Notes: a model not told the origin generated them from the letters alone. A stretch of 64,000 nucleotides of DNA from Todiramphus chloris collaris (GCA_025345505.1 JANVCC010000120.1:798853-862852); one strand, 5' to 3'. Shown: positions 22,665 through 36,495, counted from the first letter of the stretch. Made by a program: numbers and translations.

Positions 22665-24529
22665 AGGTAAGCAGGACCTGCCTCTCACAAGCCCATGGGC
22701 TGACTGGGCCTGATCCCCTGCCATGGCTGGTACGGGGAGATGTAGAAGGTCTGATCAGTGGAAGCTTATTTTGGCCTTACATGAATGAGCCTCTGAAGGT
22801 GGAGGATCCTGCCCTGCTCTTCTGGTCTGACTCCATTCACCACCCTTGACCCTGGGGTACCCTGCACTCTCCATGAGGGCATGAACCTGTCTGCCAGGTC
22901 CCATCTGAGCAAACGATTCATCTGGGCAGCTCAAAACTGGGACTGCTGTTATCTCTCAGTAGAAGCAGATGACTTCACAACGGCAGATGCACTGGCCAGG
23001 CACTTCTCCAGGTCCAAGCAGCCACCAGGATTCCTGTCCTCCAGCCCCCGTGGGCATTTCTGTCTCCTTGGCAGGGCCAGAGATGGAAGACAGAGCTGAC
23101 TCCCAGCTGCCAGCTCAGCATCGGAGTGGGGCCACGTGGCAGTTTGGGATGCAGAGGGCAGCAGGGAAGGGCCAGGAACACTCAGCAGCTCCTCCTGCTG
23201 CTGGCAACGACTGCTGCCCCGGGCACATCTTGGGCACACTTCCCCTGCCTGCTGACAGATGATAAATTCTGCTGCCCCTGCTCCGTCCCACTGAGTTCCT
23301 GGGCCTGGATACAAGTGACCTGCACAAAAAGTGATGTGCAGAATGCCCCGTGGTTGTCTTCAGCTGGTTTACACCCACCCGAACACCAGTTTGCACTGGT
23401 GCAAATAACACAGTGTCTGGTGCATCCAGGAACCCGCCCCGTTCTGCTTCTCACGTGGGCAGGGCAAGATTTCTGGTGCCCTCCATTTATTTTTTAGTTT
23501 TAATTTTATTTCCTTCCATTAGTGTTCATCAGATGCCAGGGAAAACACACCGGGATCTCCCCAGCTGCCCGAGCAATGTCTTCTTCTGTGTGTCAGGCAG
23601 AAGGGGGCTTTACGACCCCTTGTTTGAGGTGTTAATATGAACAGCAAGGCTACTTTGCTGGCAAGAAAAGGAATACGAAAGAAGCCCAAGTGCTTTTCAC
23701 ATCTGAGGGTTCTCCAGGACCTGCCAGAGGTGAGAGCTGCCCCCGAGCTGCGCTGGCACCGGTGGGACAGGCGCTGATCACCGCATCGCTGTCCCTCCAG
23801 CCTGGCCTTCTGCATGGCTGAGCTCAGCGCAGAAACATTTGTCCTAACAGGTTTATTTGAATCCCCCGAGTTGACAGAACAAGGCTGAACGCGGGTGAAA
23901 TGCTCCGTGCTTCACAGAAACCCCTGAACATCAAAGGGTCGTGTAAACCAACGTGGGGGGGGTGCTTCCTTTGCGACCTGCGCCAATGCCAAGTGTCTCA
24001 GCCACGCTGTGCCCCAGCGAGGCTCCTCCACCCCGGAACGTGCACTGGGGGCTCTGCAGAGAACAAACACATGGCCTTGGTTTTCCCGGTGTGAAGCCCA
24101 CAGGAACGGTGCAGAGGGGAAGCTGGGATGTAGAGCAGCTGAACTGAACCCGTGGCTCCAGGGCTGGAACCAGGCTGGAGGGAGATCCCAGTGCAAGGGA
24201 AGAGAAGACTGCTGTCAGGTGAACTGGTGTGCAAGCTTGTGGTTTTACAATTAAAAAATATTGCATTTTTTGTCGCAATAAATGCTAGAAAGATCTAGTG
24301 TCCACTGCAACTGTGAAGTTATTACAGGTAACATTCATTTGCCAGGTTTAAAGACTCTGCTTTGGCTTTAGGCCAGTAAACGCCCGTAACTGGGTGAGGG
24401 CAGGTCACACGATGGGAACCTCACTCCACTCTCAGCTCCAGAGGAGCTTCCACAGCTCCTGCCTCCTCTGGCAGCACATCCCTGGCACAGCCACGGCTCC
24501 CGCAGCGATGGACAAGCTGCTACAGCTCA

Positions 24530-24952
24530 GAAGACTCCTCACAGAACCCCAGCATGGTGGGGCTGGCAGGGCCCTCTGGAGATGCTCTGGTGCCACCCCC
24601 CTGCTCCATCCAGCAGGGGCACCCAGAGCAGGGGCCCAGCAGCGCAGCATCCAGGGGGGTTTGGGGTCTCTCCAGACAAGGAGACTCCACAGCCTCTCTG
24701 GGCAGCCTGGCACAGGCTCCCACACCCTCACACCAAAGAGGTTCCTTCTCATGTTTAGATGGAACCTCCTACGCACAAGTTTGTGCCCGTTCCTTCTTGT
24801 CCTGCCACTGGGCACCACTGACAAGAGACTGGTCCCATCCTCCTGACACCCACCCTTTAAGCATTTGCAAGCATTGATAAGATCCCTCCTCAGTCTTCTC
24901 TTCTCCAAACTAAACAGCCCCAGATCCCTCAGCCTTTCCTCATAAGAGAGAT
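24530..24952 (-). mobile_element. CR1 LINE 3' fragment, minus strand
   Basis: On plus it runs from ACAGAACCCCAGCATGGTGG through GAGACTCCACAGCCTCTCTG to TCAGCCTTTCCTCATAAGAG. It has the same structure as the copy at 20351 but is a separate insertion with its own changes. Another CR1 in the same orientation follows without a gap. Confidence 0.92.
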
Positions 24953-25676
24953 AGAATCACAGAATGGTTTGGGCCAGAAGGGACCTCTAAAGGTCATCTA
25001 ATCCAACCCCCTGCAGGGACATCCTCAACTAGAGCAGGTCACTCAGAGCCCCATCGAACCTCACCTTGAAGAGCTCCAGGGATGGGGCCTCAACTCCCTC
25101 CCCGGGCAACCTGTTCCAGAGTTCCCCCACCCTCATGGTAAAGAGCTTGTTTCTAACACCCAATCTCAATCCACTCTTCTCTAGTTTAAACCATCGCCCC
25201 TCATCCTGTCACCACAGGCCTTTGTAAACAGGCCCTTTCCCACCTTCCTGTCGGCCCCTCCAGGTACTGGGAGGTGGCTCTGAGGTCTCCCCGGAGCCTT
25301 CTCTTCTCCAGGCTGAACACCCCCAGCTCCCTCAGCCTGGCTTCGCAGCAGAGGGGTTCCAGCCCTCCCAGCATTTTCCTGGACCCCCACAGCCCCGATC
25401 CATCAGGTCCATGTCCCTCCTGTCCCGAGGGCTCCAGAACTGGACCAGTGCTGCAGGTGAGGTCTCACCAGGGCACAGGAAGGTGGCAGGATCCCCTCTC
25501 TCCATCTGCTGGCCACGCTGCTTTTGAGGCAGCCCAGGATGCGATTGGCCTTCTGGGCCAGCCAGCACTGGCTGCTCATAGCCAGCTGCTCATCCACCAG
25601 CACCCACAAGCCCTTTTCTGCAGGGCTGCTCTCTGCCCCCTCATCCCCCAGCCTGGATTGGTAGTGAGATGTTGTA
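24953..25676 (-). mobile_element. CR1 LINE fragment of another subfamily, minus strand
   Basis: On plus it starts AGAATCACAGAATGGTTTGG and continues through CTAATCCAACCCCCTGCAGG and GCCTTCTCTTCTCCAGGCTG to CAGCTGCTCATCCACCAGCA. The 3' UTR differs from that of the neighbour at 24530-24952, so it is a distinct CR1 subfamily. Confidence 0.92.
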
Positions 25677-26589
25677 GTCCCCACAGCATCTTCACAGCCT
25701 GTTCAGTGAAACAGGCTCAGTTATATCCAAACGTGCAGGCAGCTCAGGGCACAGATGACCCAGATTGTCGCCTTGTGCCTCAGGGGGTTGCTGAGCAGGT
25801 CGCTGCACACGCTGCACACGCTCTTCCCGCGGCTGCTTCAGTCACACCGATCCAACGCACAGACATCTCCCTGACACAGCAACGGAACGAAACGAGGCCT
25901 TAAGAATCCCACGACCCAAGCCCATGCAGCAGACTCGCTGCTCTTCTGTTCCATTTTAACCAGAAGCTGAGGAGCCACCAGTCCGTGCCAATTCCCTTCC
26001 CCTGCCCCGACCGGACGTACCGAGTGGCACGCGACCAGCATGACGAGGAGACCCCGAGAGAGCAGAGCCACCCCACCAGCTGCTGCCACCTCACCCAGGC
26101 CTTTATAACCCCTTCCAGTGACAGGATGCTTCCTACGGGAGCCTGAGGGGCTTGCCAGGTGTCTGTTCATCTTCCTTCGAGATTTCAGCCCCTGCTGTCA
26201 CAAGGATGTGGTCAAGAAACACAGGATTGCCGAGGGCAGGAGCAGCACGGAGCACCCAGCGCGGCTCACGCCCGCCAGACACCCAGTGAGCTCCGGCCAT
26301 GGCAGTGGCAGTGCCCAGTAAGCAGGCTCAGCTCAACCTGCAATCCACTGCCAACATCTCATTCAGCTGGAGACGGCGCGAGCCCGACAGTGATCACCTG
26401 CCAGGGACACCCCCACTTTCTTCTTCCTTGTTCCCCGTCCTCACCTCACAGCGAGCCACGGAGACAAATACTCAGAAAAACAAGTGGGGCCCTCTGACTT
26501 CAGCCATCACCAGTGACACCAGCAGGCTGCTCTCACTGAGAAAAGCAGCGTGTTCCTCATACCTTTGGTGCCCACACAAGCTCTGAGCC

Positions 26590-26670
26590 AAAGCTGGCCT
26601 TGCTTTAGGCAAGGAGCTGGGCCACACAACCTCCAGAGATCCCTTCTGACCTGAGCTACTTTGTGATCTG
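26590..26670 (+). mobile_element. Probable degenerate CR1 3' end
   Basis: GGCCACACAACCTCCAGAGA followed by TCCCTTCTGACCTGAGCTAC and a weak TTTGTGATCT tail resembles an old CR1 3' UTR on plus. Confidence 0.45.
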
Positions 26671-29600
26671 AACTCGCGGTTAATCATTTCAGCTCATGAA
26701 TGCAAGAGAAAACTGATCAACAAAAGTATTCTGCTGGTTGAACTGTCTTGTTTTGGGTCATGGAGGCATCCAGTACTAGGGTAGAGACAGAGGGTTGGGC
26801 TGGCTGGCATCAGATCAGTTTGTCTTCAGTGAGAAATATCACCCTAAAGATGCTGAAGCTTGGTGAACTTAGAGACAAAGAAGAGATGGGTGCCACTGTC
26901 TGGGTGATGCATCACTGAAGTTTAAAACAGGTTTAAAATTAGTTTAAAACAAGGGTTCTGAGCTTCCAGCAGAAATAGAGACTTCACAGAGGAGAATTCA
27001 AGACTTTAGGCTTTACATCCTAACGCCAAAACATCCCCTGTCAGTTGACACGCAGTACTGGCAGCACCCACAGCTGCCCACTGCACTCTGACTCCAATTT
27101 TACGTACAGAAGACTCTGGAAAGTTGCTGCCCACGCTTTGAGGATTAGCCAATACTAGAAAGCAGCATTTCTCACTCAGCAGCTTATCTCAGGCTTGTCA
27201 CAGCTTGAAGAAGACAAAATGCTGTCCTCGGGATAAGCAGAACAAAGCCAAAACACGCAGGAAAACATGGAACAGAAGAGTGGAAGATGGGGAAGGGTTT
27301 CCTGCCTTTCCCTCTGATACACCAGCTATTTAACAGCCTCTTTTACTAACAGCTGCTGGACCACAAACTCCACAATCTCCACCTCACACCCCAAGGGCGA
27401 CTGCGCCGGCAGATGCAGCTGTAACTCACCCCCCTTCTCTGCAGAGATACCAGCAATGACCATGGCAGTGTCCCCAAACACAGGAGCTGGTTGCTGAGAA
27501 GGCTGAACACGTCGTTCCTGGCCATTTGAAAGCACCTATGAAGAATGCCCTGTAGGGTTCTTCGGTGCTCCAGCTGCCCCTGTACCATCTTCAGCCCTGT
27601 GCGGTCAGAAGCGTGAGCCAAAGAGGCGGGGGATGGAGAGAGGCATTTCCAGTACGCACATCTGCCAGAGAACAGAGATCTTGTGGAGATCTGGCTGAAT
27701 CCTTCCCTGGATGCAGCAGTTCAAACCTCGAGATCCTGAAGGCTGGAGCTGGACAGGAACCAGAGCTCAGGGCTTGTCTGAGAGCAAGATGTGCAAGATT
27801 CGAACCTCTGTGGTTCCTCCCAAAGCAGAGGCTGTCACCACTGGCCACCATCCACTGTGAGCATGAGTGGGACATAAGCATGGGCTCTGGGAAGGCTCAT
27901 GACTTGCTGTGTCCTGAGCTCTTGGCAGACGTCACACAGGAGCAAAGGCCAGAGCACAAGTGGGCTCCTTGCATGGACAGGGATTACGAACAATCCTCCA
28001 GCTCCTGGAATTTAAAAGTCAGAGTGCAATTATTCTGGTAATCCAGTATTTCCTGTTTGAGCACAGAGACCAGAGGATTTCTCTGCTACAAGAACACAGG
28101 CAGACAATCCAAGCACTGTGCCACGTGGCATGTTCTAGACGTCCTCATGATCAGTTAAATCCCAAAGATACATTTTCTTTTCACACAAGGTTTGTCTCGT
28201 TTCAGCTTTCGACAACCGGAACTTGCTGTGCCCTTTGCTGGAAGCCGTGAGGCGCTTCGCTTACTGATCCCCTCCCAGCCCTCACCAGCCAGCAGTTTAC
28301 AGCAGCACACACAAAAGTGCAAACCCACAGCCCCTGGGCTGTCTCTGTCCTGCTCACCCTGAGGATCAGGCTGCATTTTAATGTCCATTTTGGGGCAGGA
28401 CATCCACAGCCTCATGAAGAAGAGCGGGTACTTAAAACTAAAGCAATGCCTTAGGTGTTTGTTGGACCTGAGAAAGGCTCTGAACTGCCACCCCAAGTGT
28501 CCCATTTCCTAAAGGCTTGGAAACCTGCAGGGGCTGGAGCAGCCATTTCCTTATTTGAACCGTTTGCCCGTGCTTGGCTGAGCTCTGCGAGCTGCAGATG
28601 CTACTGGGCATCCCACCGACACAAGCCGTGTGTCTGGGTGGGTGTTTTACTCACAGAAAAAGCACCTGCTACTTGAGTTTTTTCTCTTACACTCACAGCT
28701 CTCCAGGCAGCATCCCTGTGTGCCCCAAACCACCCCGGTAAGGGCAGCACAGCCAGGGATGGTACAAACCTCCCCAGGCGTTCTCCGTGCCTTGCACCGC
28801 ATCTCAGAGGTGCTGGGCAGTGCACCCATGGCCAGAGGCTTAGTCCCTTCCCCGAGGAGCCGGACCAGGAAGGGTGTGATAATAAATATCCCAACTGTCC
28901 CACCTCCAATTGTAGCCGCATACGGATGCGTGAAAAAGAACCAGTGAGGAGTGCAGCTGGTGCTGCTGGAGCTCCAGAAGAACCCCATTCTGGACCTGCA
29001 GGGTCTGCTGACACGAATCAAACACTGGAACTCACAACCCAAGGAGACCTCCCCACCACCAAGGCTGCCCTTCTGTGCATCACTTTCCACCCCATTCAGC
29101 CAGCCATTTGCTGAACCCAAGTAGTTAATCATACCCAAGCACAAAATGCATTGACTAAAACTTCTGCAGCTGAACTGAGGCTTTACCCAACACCACGGCT
29201 CCCAGGAGGAACCTGACCTACCTGGGACATGTTGATACAGCTTCTGCAACAGAAACCTGGCCTTATGAACCCAGAAGGCTCTGGACTGGTCAGTGACCAT
29301 GTGAAGGGATGTGACACAGCCCACCTGCCTTTCCACAAAGCCTCCGAGAGCCTCACCAAAGGCTCTTCAAAAGAACTAAAGAGGCATGAAACAAGAGGAA
29401 AGGTTTCTATAGGGATAAACCAAAGGTGAGAAGAGACAGGGACAGAGAGTCATTCTTCTGGTGGAGGACACGGGCATCTGCACCCCCCTGCCACTGCTCA
29501 ACGTGTTCATGAGCGATAACCTGGAGATAAGCAGAGTGAGGAAGTCTTCTAACAGTTCACACTTCCCAGGGCAGACAGGGTGGTGGCAGCCTGTGAGCAG

Positions 29601-31131
29601 CTCCAGAGAGAAGCTGGAAGACTGAGTTTCAGGGCAAGAAAACAGTAGGTGACTGTCATGCCAATAAATAGAAAGCAATGAGTTTGAAGAAAACCACTCC
29701 TACCTTCAGAGCTGCCTGGTGCTCCTTCAGGAGGGAGAACGTTCACCGCACAAGAACATCAGCTCAAAGCACAGCAGTGGCCAGAAGAAGCCAGGAAAAA
29801 AGATTCCACTTTGGAAAAATGAGAGACCAGGATGTTGGCCGTCGTGGTAGAAACCAACTGAATAGAAATCCTTGTTACACTGGTGACAAAAACAAGCAAA
29901 AAGCCCCCCAGTCTGCAGCTGATGCCTGGATTTTCCTTTCGACCGAGTTCCAGCCTTGCTGGGGGTGTCTCCAGCCCGGGCCAAGCTCTGCCTTGCCCCG
30001 CTGTGTGCCGAGAGCCACCCCGAGTCTGCCCTTCACTCATCCTATTAAGAAAACTCTGGTCAGATTGAGCATTTGAAGAGTTCCTTCACACTGCTTTGGC
30101 TCTCCTGCTTAGCATATGACCTCAAACATCTTTTAATGTTTTCAACTGTTCTCCAGCATCGTTTCAGAGACAGTAACCCTTGTTCTTGCTTAGCAGCTGT
30201 TGATGCTTTTCAGAGCACAGACACATGTGTTCAGATGTTCCTCAGCACAGGGGAAAGTGCTTTGAGATCCTGCACAACAAGTGTTAGGGATGTACAGCAC
30301 AATTGACTCATTCATCCCAATGCCCCGGGGGTCAGCACAGCCCCATTCTGCTGATGGCACAATAAATGGAGATAAGTGACAGGCTCATGGTCAGGGACAA
30401 AGGCAGTGACAGCGCTGTGAAGAGCGAGGATGCCCAAACCGTTGTCCTCAGCAAAAGTCATTCTCAGTTTAGTGCTGAGCACGCACATTTACTTAGCCCC
30501 CAAACCCTGGTCTTAATTTCTCCCCTAAGCAGGAAAGAAATTAACTGCTTTATATCCGGTGGGTAAAGTGGGTGCTGCCCCTTTTTTATACAAAACTGTG
30601 GAAGCCAGGACCTGGATAAGGGAAATCAGCATCACGCCCGTCAGCCCTGGAGCAGCCAAGCAAGGTTCCCTCCAGCAGCCCCTCACCTCCCAGCACACTG
30701 GCTCTGGAACAGCGGCACAACCGGCCACGAACCCCTCCCGCTGCCAGCGCTACGGCACATTCCTGCTCCTTGAACCCCTCTTTTCCCTGCCATCCCCAAT
30801 TCCAGCTCCCGAAGGCAAAGCAAAGGAGCAGGAAGACCGTGCAGGGAAGGGCCATGGCACAAGCATTTCCACTGCAGAGAAACACGGCAGGTTGGGACAG
30901 TGGGGCGGTTTCGAGGGATTGGCTGGGTGGGTCTGGGTGGCACAGGAAGCCCTGGACAGAATTCCAGCCACACTACAACGGTGCTGTTCTTTGTTCTCAC
31001 CACCCTTAGAGAAAGATTGGCTTGTATGAGCCAGTGCCCAGCAATCTCTGCAGCCCAGTTCTACAAAGCTGGTGGCCTTGACTTGCACTCTTTGTGCCAC
31101 CATCATTTTTTCTTTCTCTGGTGCTCAGACA

Positions 31132-31312
31132 TGTTGCTGTTTGTACTGGGAGTGAGGAGATGCAGCAACACAAAATCAGTAAAGAGAGAGCCAGGAGAGG
31201 AAGAAGAAGACACTTTATTAATTTATAACCCCATTTTATATACCCTAGGCCCACAAGGTGATTGGTCAGTGATCACCCATCTCCTAGGGGGATTGGCTAA
31301 AGTCCTACAACA
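31132..31312 (-). mobile_element. Solo LTR of an endogenous retrovirus, minus strand
   Basis: On minus it begins TGTTG and ends CAACA, an inverted terminal pair. In order it has two CCAAT boxes (reverse complements at 31292-31296 and 31261-31265), a TATA box (31234-31242) and a poly(A) signal AATAAA (31214-31219). At about 181 bp it is short for an LTR. I see no primer-binding site, internal retroviral sequence or clear target-site duplication, so it is probably a solo LTR with slightly uncertain ends. It lies in the sense orientation inside a SCMH1 intron. Confidence 0.72.
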
Positions 31313-32424
31313 CCCATTTCAAAATATTTTTCCAGTGTACCATAAACAGAACTTAACAAAACACCAGGTGTTGGTCCAGCTTACAAAAACCATCCTACTG
31401 TTATCCGTAACTCGTGTGAGAAAGGCAGGGCTCTCACCGAATACTGTGAGAACCTGAGCAAATCCCTCTGCTAGAAGCTTTTCAGTGTCCACACAGACAA
31501 CTGAACTCTGGGTCCAGTCGTGCAAGGCCATTAGATGCTCCTCTGCAGGTCCCAAGAGAACAGGGGTTACCAGCTCCCCCAGCCTGTCTGGAGCACAAGC
31601 ACAGTTCCTTTTCCTAGCCCAGCCACCAGGTCAGACAACACAGAGCTGCAATGACCCTACTGGGCATATATTTCCAAGGTGGAGGACAAACAAATGCCAG
31701 ATCTGTTTTGAATCACCCTCTTCACACCCCAAATCAGCAGCTTCCCTCCTGTCCCCATCCCACTACCTCTTACTGCAAATAAACTGCCTGCAACACAAGC
31801 TGGGTTCTTGCTTGCTGTGATCCCCCATTAGTCTCATTTTCTCTAGTGCACTGCAAAAATAAAGCTGTTGGAACTGTGGTTTGACTGTGGGAATAAAACA
31901 GAGAAACTGTGAACTACAGAAAGGAGATGAGAACTGAGCTGGGAGCTCCAGCCTGAGAAACACGAGTGGAGGTGAAACTCAAGCCACTGAGGATGCACTA
32001 GTGGGTGAAAGAAGACAGAGAGGGGCAATCAGGGAGCTTCAAGAGAAACGTCAATGCCAAGATTTGTTGGCAAAGTCAGAACAAAACCAGGAAAAAATCT
32101 GAACTTCAGTACTCAAGCTTAATTTGATTACCCCAAAGCCAGGCTGAGATGGTCTCCTGCATGACAGGGCCCATGGACTGCAACTGCAAGAGCCCACCTG
32201 TGACCCCTGGAGTGTTCAGGAGATGGTACATGGGCAGAACTAGCACTTCTCGTCCTGACTCAGACACTGGCAACACAAACTCATTTCCAGACCTCAAGAA
32301 AAGCATCAGGCTGCAGCTCCTCCAGGCTTAGTGCTTCAGGAGTGGCCATCAGTCCTCAAGACAATCCCAGAGACTTAGGAAGCAACCAACCTGCAGACTG
32401 GGTAAGACTTAGGGTAGTGAGAGA

Positions 32425-32592
32425 TTGGAATGGGCTGCCCAGGGAGGGGGTTGAGTCCCCATCCCTGGGTGTGTTTAAGCATTGCTTGGATGTGGTGTTG
32501 GGGGACATGGTCTAGGGGTGAACTTGTAGAGCAGGGCTAATGGCTGGACACGATGATCCCAAGGGGCTTTTCCAACCTGAGTGATTCTGTGA
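32425..32592 (+). mobile_element. CR1 3' fragment, plus strand
   Basis: GGAATGGGCTGCCCAGGGAG, then TTGAGTCCCCATCCCTGGGT, and a tail CAACCTGAGTGATTCTGTGA mark the last 170 bp of a CR1. Confidence 0.9.
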
Positions 32593-33274
32593 CTTGCAGA
32601 AGACTGCCCAAGCCAGCCCGAGCCCCACCTGCAGCAGGACACGGGTCAGCAGTTACTTCACAGGTTTACAGCCCACGGGAAGCCTGCAGCAGCGTGGCTG
32701 TGCTGCTGTTTATGACCAGCTGGCTCATGGACCTGCAGGCAGGGAAAATATGTGGCATGAGAGGCCACCACAGTCCTGTCGACCGACTGATCACCTCTTC
32801 TGCCCCGGGAGTTAATGACCAGTGGGCTTTCATCACCCCACGTCGAGAATGGTTCTGTACTCTTGCTGCACTCAGGCTACTCAGGACTGCTCCTGGGGTT
32901 TCTGCTTGTTCTGATCTTCTCTAAAGCTCTTTTTTTAGCGTTGGCTTCCTGGTTAAATATTAGCAGAACACCTACAACGCCAGTGCACAAAGAATCAGGA
33001 GACAGTCAGGGGGGAGTTTACTGCACCTTTAGTTCTTTTTTAAGAAGTTCAGAAGTTATACAAATCCTGAAGATCAAGAGGAGAACCATGACAAACCACA
33101 AAGGTCCCATCTTTATAACAAGTGGGGCTGCACGTTCAGTATGAAGCTGCTGGATTCGGTAAAAATGCACATCGTGGCAACATAGACCTGTCTCCCAAAG
33201 CCAGGGTCAGGGCTGGGCTCAGCAGCGTTTACTTCCCCTCTCCGAAAACATGGGGAGGAAAAAAAAAAAAGAAG

Positions 33275-34271
33275 AAACTACCCAACTGATGGTGGTCAAT
33301 GGAGCTAAACCCAGCTGGAGGCTGGTCACAAGCGGTGTTCCTCAGGGCTCAGCGTTGGGACCATTTCTGTTTAACATCTTTTCTGATGATCTTGAGAAAG
33401 ACATAGAGGAAGTTCACAGATGACACCAAGTTAGGTGGGAGTGTTGATCTGCATGAGGATGGGGAGGCTCTGCAGAAAGACTGGGATGGATTGGATCGCT
33501 GGGCCAATGTTAACGGCGTGAGCTTCAACAAGGCCAAGTGCCAGGTCCTGCTCTCGGGCCACAACAACCCCAGGCAACGCTACAAGCTAGGGGCAGTGTG
33601 GTTGGAGAGCTGTCTGGTAGAAAAGGACCCGGGGGTTATAACTGAAAGCGAATGAAGACGAGCCAGCAGAGTGCCCAGGTGGCAACGAAGGCCAAGGGCA
33701 TCCTGGCCTGGATCAGAAACAGCGTGAGCAGCAGGAGCAGGGAGGTGATTGTCCCCTGTGCTCAGCACTGGGGAGGCCTCACCTCGAGTGCTGTGTCCAG
33801 ATTGGGGCACCTCAGGACAAGAGAGATCTCGAGGGGCTGGAGTGGGTGCAGAGGAGGCAATGAAGCTGGGCAAGGGACTGGAGAACAAATCTTAGGAAGA
33901 GCGACTGAAGGAGCTGGGACTGTTTAGTGTGAGGAAGAAGAGGCTGAGGGGAGGCCTCATCACTCTCTACAGCTACCTGACAGGACATTGTGGAGAGGCT
34001 GGTGCTGGTCCCTTCTCACAGTAATGAGCAATAGAACAAGAGGGAATGGATTCAAACTGCAGCAGGGGAGGTTTAGACTGGGCATTAGGGAAAAGGTTTT
34101 CACAGCAAGAGCAGTCAGACTGGAACAGGCTGCCCAGGGAGGGGGCTGAGTCACCATCCACTCAGATGTGGTTTTGAGGGACATGGTTTAGGGGTCAACA
34201 TTTTAGAGTGGGGTTAATGGTTGGACTTGATGATACCAAGGGTCTTTTCCAACCTGAATGATGTTATGATA
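33275..34271 (+). mobile_element. CR1 LINE fragment, 1 kb, plus strand
   Basis: It contains remnants of CR1 ORF2: GTGTTCCTCAGGGCTCAGCG (SVPQGSVLGP region), then TTCACAGATGACACCAAGTT (ADDTKL region), [15 protein letters not shown], and the 3' UTR ending TTTTCCAACCTGAATGATG. Frames are interrupted. It is one of the most complete CR1 copies here and is antisense to SCMH1. Confidence 0.94.
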
Positions 34272-36413
34272 CCCAATAGGTCCTGAGAAGATGGTGTCAT
34301 GTTCTTGTTCCCACAGAGTCACTGTGAAAAATCCCACCAAAATGCCCCCGTTTCTCCCAGACACACACGGATCACAACCGTCCCACTAACGGATGGACTT
34401 TGTGAGAACGGTCTGGGCAGCCGGTCTGGTTCATCAGGCACTTGCCTGCATCAGAAGCAGATTCCCTATGAGGGATCAAGCTCCAGTCACCAGAAGCTGG
34501 TGACAGGCAGAAACTGGACGTGGAGCCCTAAACCCTTGATGCGAAGCTTCTTAATCCAAAGCGTTTAAAAGACTTGATTTCGATGGAAACAGCTCTCGTG
34601 GGGCTCTAAGGACACACGCACGGTCACACTGGGCACACTTTATGCTTATTTAACTCTGCTTCCGAACCTGGCAGCAGAGGATGGTGGGGCAGAGACACCC
34701 ACCCTGCTGGCAACCAGCAGCTCAGGACCTCCTGAGTCAGGTACCTTCAGACCCCTAGAAATAAAACCCTGGGCTGCTGCTCTTCCTTGAGCTTGTGCAG
34801 TCCCACCCTGAAAGCAGCCAGACCTTCAGTCCTGCAGCAGAAGTGTTGCTGCTGGTCACAGATCTTGCAGAAATGGAGCAGTGACCCCTGTGCCATCCAC
34901 CCCAAGAGAGGAAGGGCTCGACAGCAAGGCTCTTCCAGAAACATCCTGCCAAGACTCAGTAACTCCCTGAGATTCTGAAACCCTGTTTTGGGCCAGGAAA
35001 GCAGGATGAGAAAGGGAAGGAAACATCCCAAATACAACCCAGCCTCTCTGGGTTATGAAATATTTTAGAATGAAACAGCCGAGGAAGAGTCACGTCGGGA
35101 GGAAGGCCCAGACACTGACACTAAGGACAGGCTGGGGGATGGAGGGAACTCTGCCTTTCCCAGGTCTGCTGCTCTTCTCTGAGGCTCCTGCCAGCCCCAA
35201 GACATCACAGAGTGACATCAGGGCTCTGACATGATTCACTGCTCCTGCTGAGCTGCAGATTTGCTGCGTGCTGAGCCGTGGGCACCACCAGCAAACAAAA
35301 GGGGCTGGGAGCTGCGTCCCCTCCTGCAGTGCTGGACTGCTCCTGGCCGAGCCCCCGGGCCCCCACAGCCAAGGCGTGTTCCAGGACACACGTGTGAGCC
35401 AAGCCGAGGCAGAATTACTGCCAAGCACCTTGGCTCTGTGCTCCAAACAGCGCAGGAGATTTGTCTTGGGATCTTTTGGTGCTGGTCTCACAGGCAGCGG
35501 GCCCAGGCACCGTGGCCTGCACGTGCTCTACACTGGCAGATGACAGAAAATGCTGAACTCCTTTGTGTAACCTTCTCCTGCTGCTGGTACATAAGCTCTG
35601 CCTGCGTGGTCCCAGACCCAGCCACCCCCAACACAGAAAGAATGTCACCCAGCTTGATGTACAAGCTCCAAATGCCAGCTCAGTCCTGACGTGGCAGTAA
35701 TTAATATTCTTCCATCTCCTCCGAGCAGTAAAGCATGGGAGCTCACCAGAGTGTTACCCTGCCAGCTTCTCCTGATGAGGATCCTCCACCCACTGCTCTG
35801 TTCGCACCCCAAAGGAGGAAGAGAAAACAAGCAACATCAAAAATGAAGTCATAAAGTACATGTTACCTTCACCCATGGGCAGAAAATCTAGCATTTGATC
35901 ATCATCCTCATTCGAAGGCACCAAGCACTTAACCAATAAACCACATGGCAGCGAGAGATGAAGAACTGCATGAACTTTCCATCCGGGGTCAGCACTTTGA
36001 GCCTCTCCGTTACCTCCTGGAGCGATCCTGGATTCCCTCCCGGCCCCGCCGGCACGCTCTGGTCTGGCTGTGCAACGCGTGCAGCAGATCCTGGAACTGT
36101 GAGCCTTGGCTGGCCGTGCAGGCAGGGGAAGGGCTCTCCTGGCAGCCGAGCCCGGGGAGCACCGGGGTCTGCAGGGTCCCGGCAGCCCTGGCACAGCAGC
36201 TGGTGGGACGTGCTCTGCGTTAGCTCTCCCTGACCTGGCTGGGCTCGGGGCCTCTCTGCCAGCTGGGCTGGTGCCAAGGCAGCCTCCTCCAAATTCCAGT
36301 GCCAGAGCTGCTTCCAGCTCTGCCTGTCCTGCCCAAACGCTTTCGCTGCCACCCCTCTCCCACAGCCAGCGCAGCGTCACCCCTCTCTCTGTCCCAGAGC
36401 ACCCAGAAGAATC

Positions 36414-36495
36414 ATATCTAATCATAGAATCATAATGGTTGGAAAGGGCCTCCAGGGTCATCAAGTCCAACCTTTGTCCTAGCACCCTGAAGGGT
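36414..36495 (-). mobile_element. CR1 3'-end fragment, minus strand
   Basis: On plus it runs ATCTAATCATAGAATCATAA, then TGGTTGGAAAGGGCCTCCAG, followed by about 30 bp more. It is a short truncated copy. Confidence 0.88.

Noticed and set aside
27326..27535. Minus-strand 69-codon frame ending EIVEFVVQQLLVKEAVK
   Set aside because: It reads smoothly but matches no SCMH1 segment or family I know; a GGG|GTGAGT site inside would cut it. Worth only a database search.
29400..29700. Possible degenerate CR1 (CTCAACGTGTTCATGAGCGA)
   Set aside because: One weak phrase resembling the CR1 LFNVFINDL region, with no tail or further match; too little to annotate.
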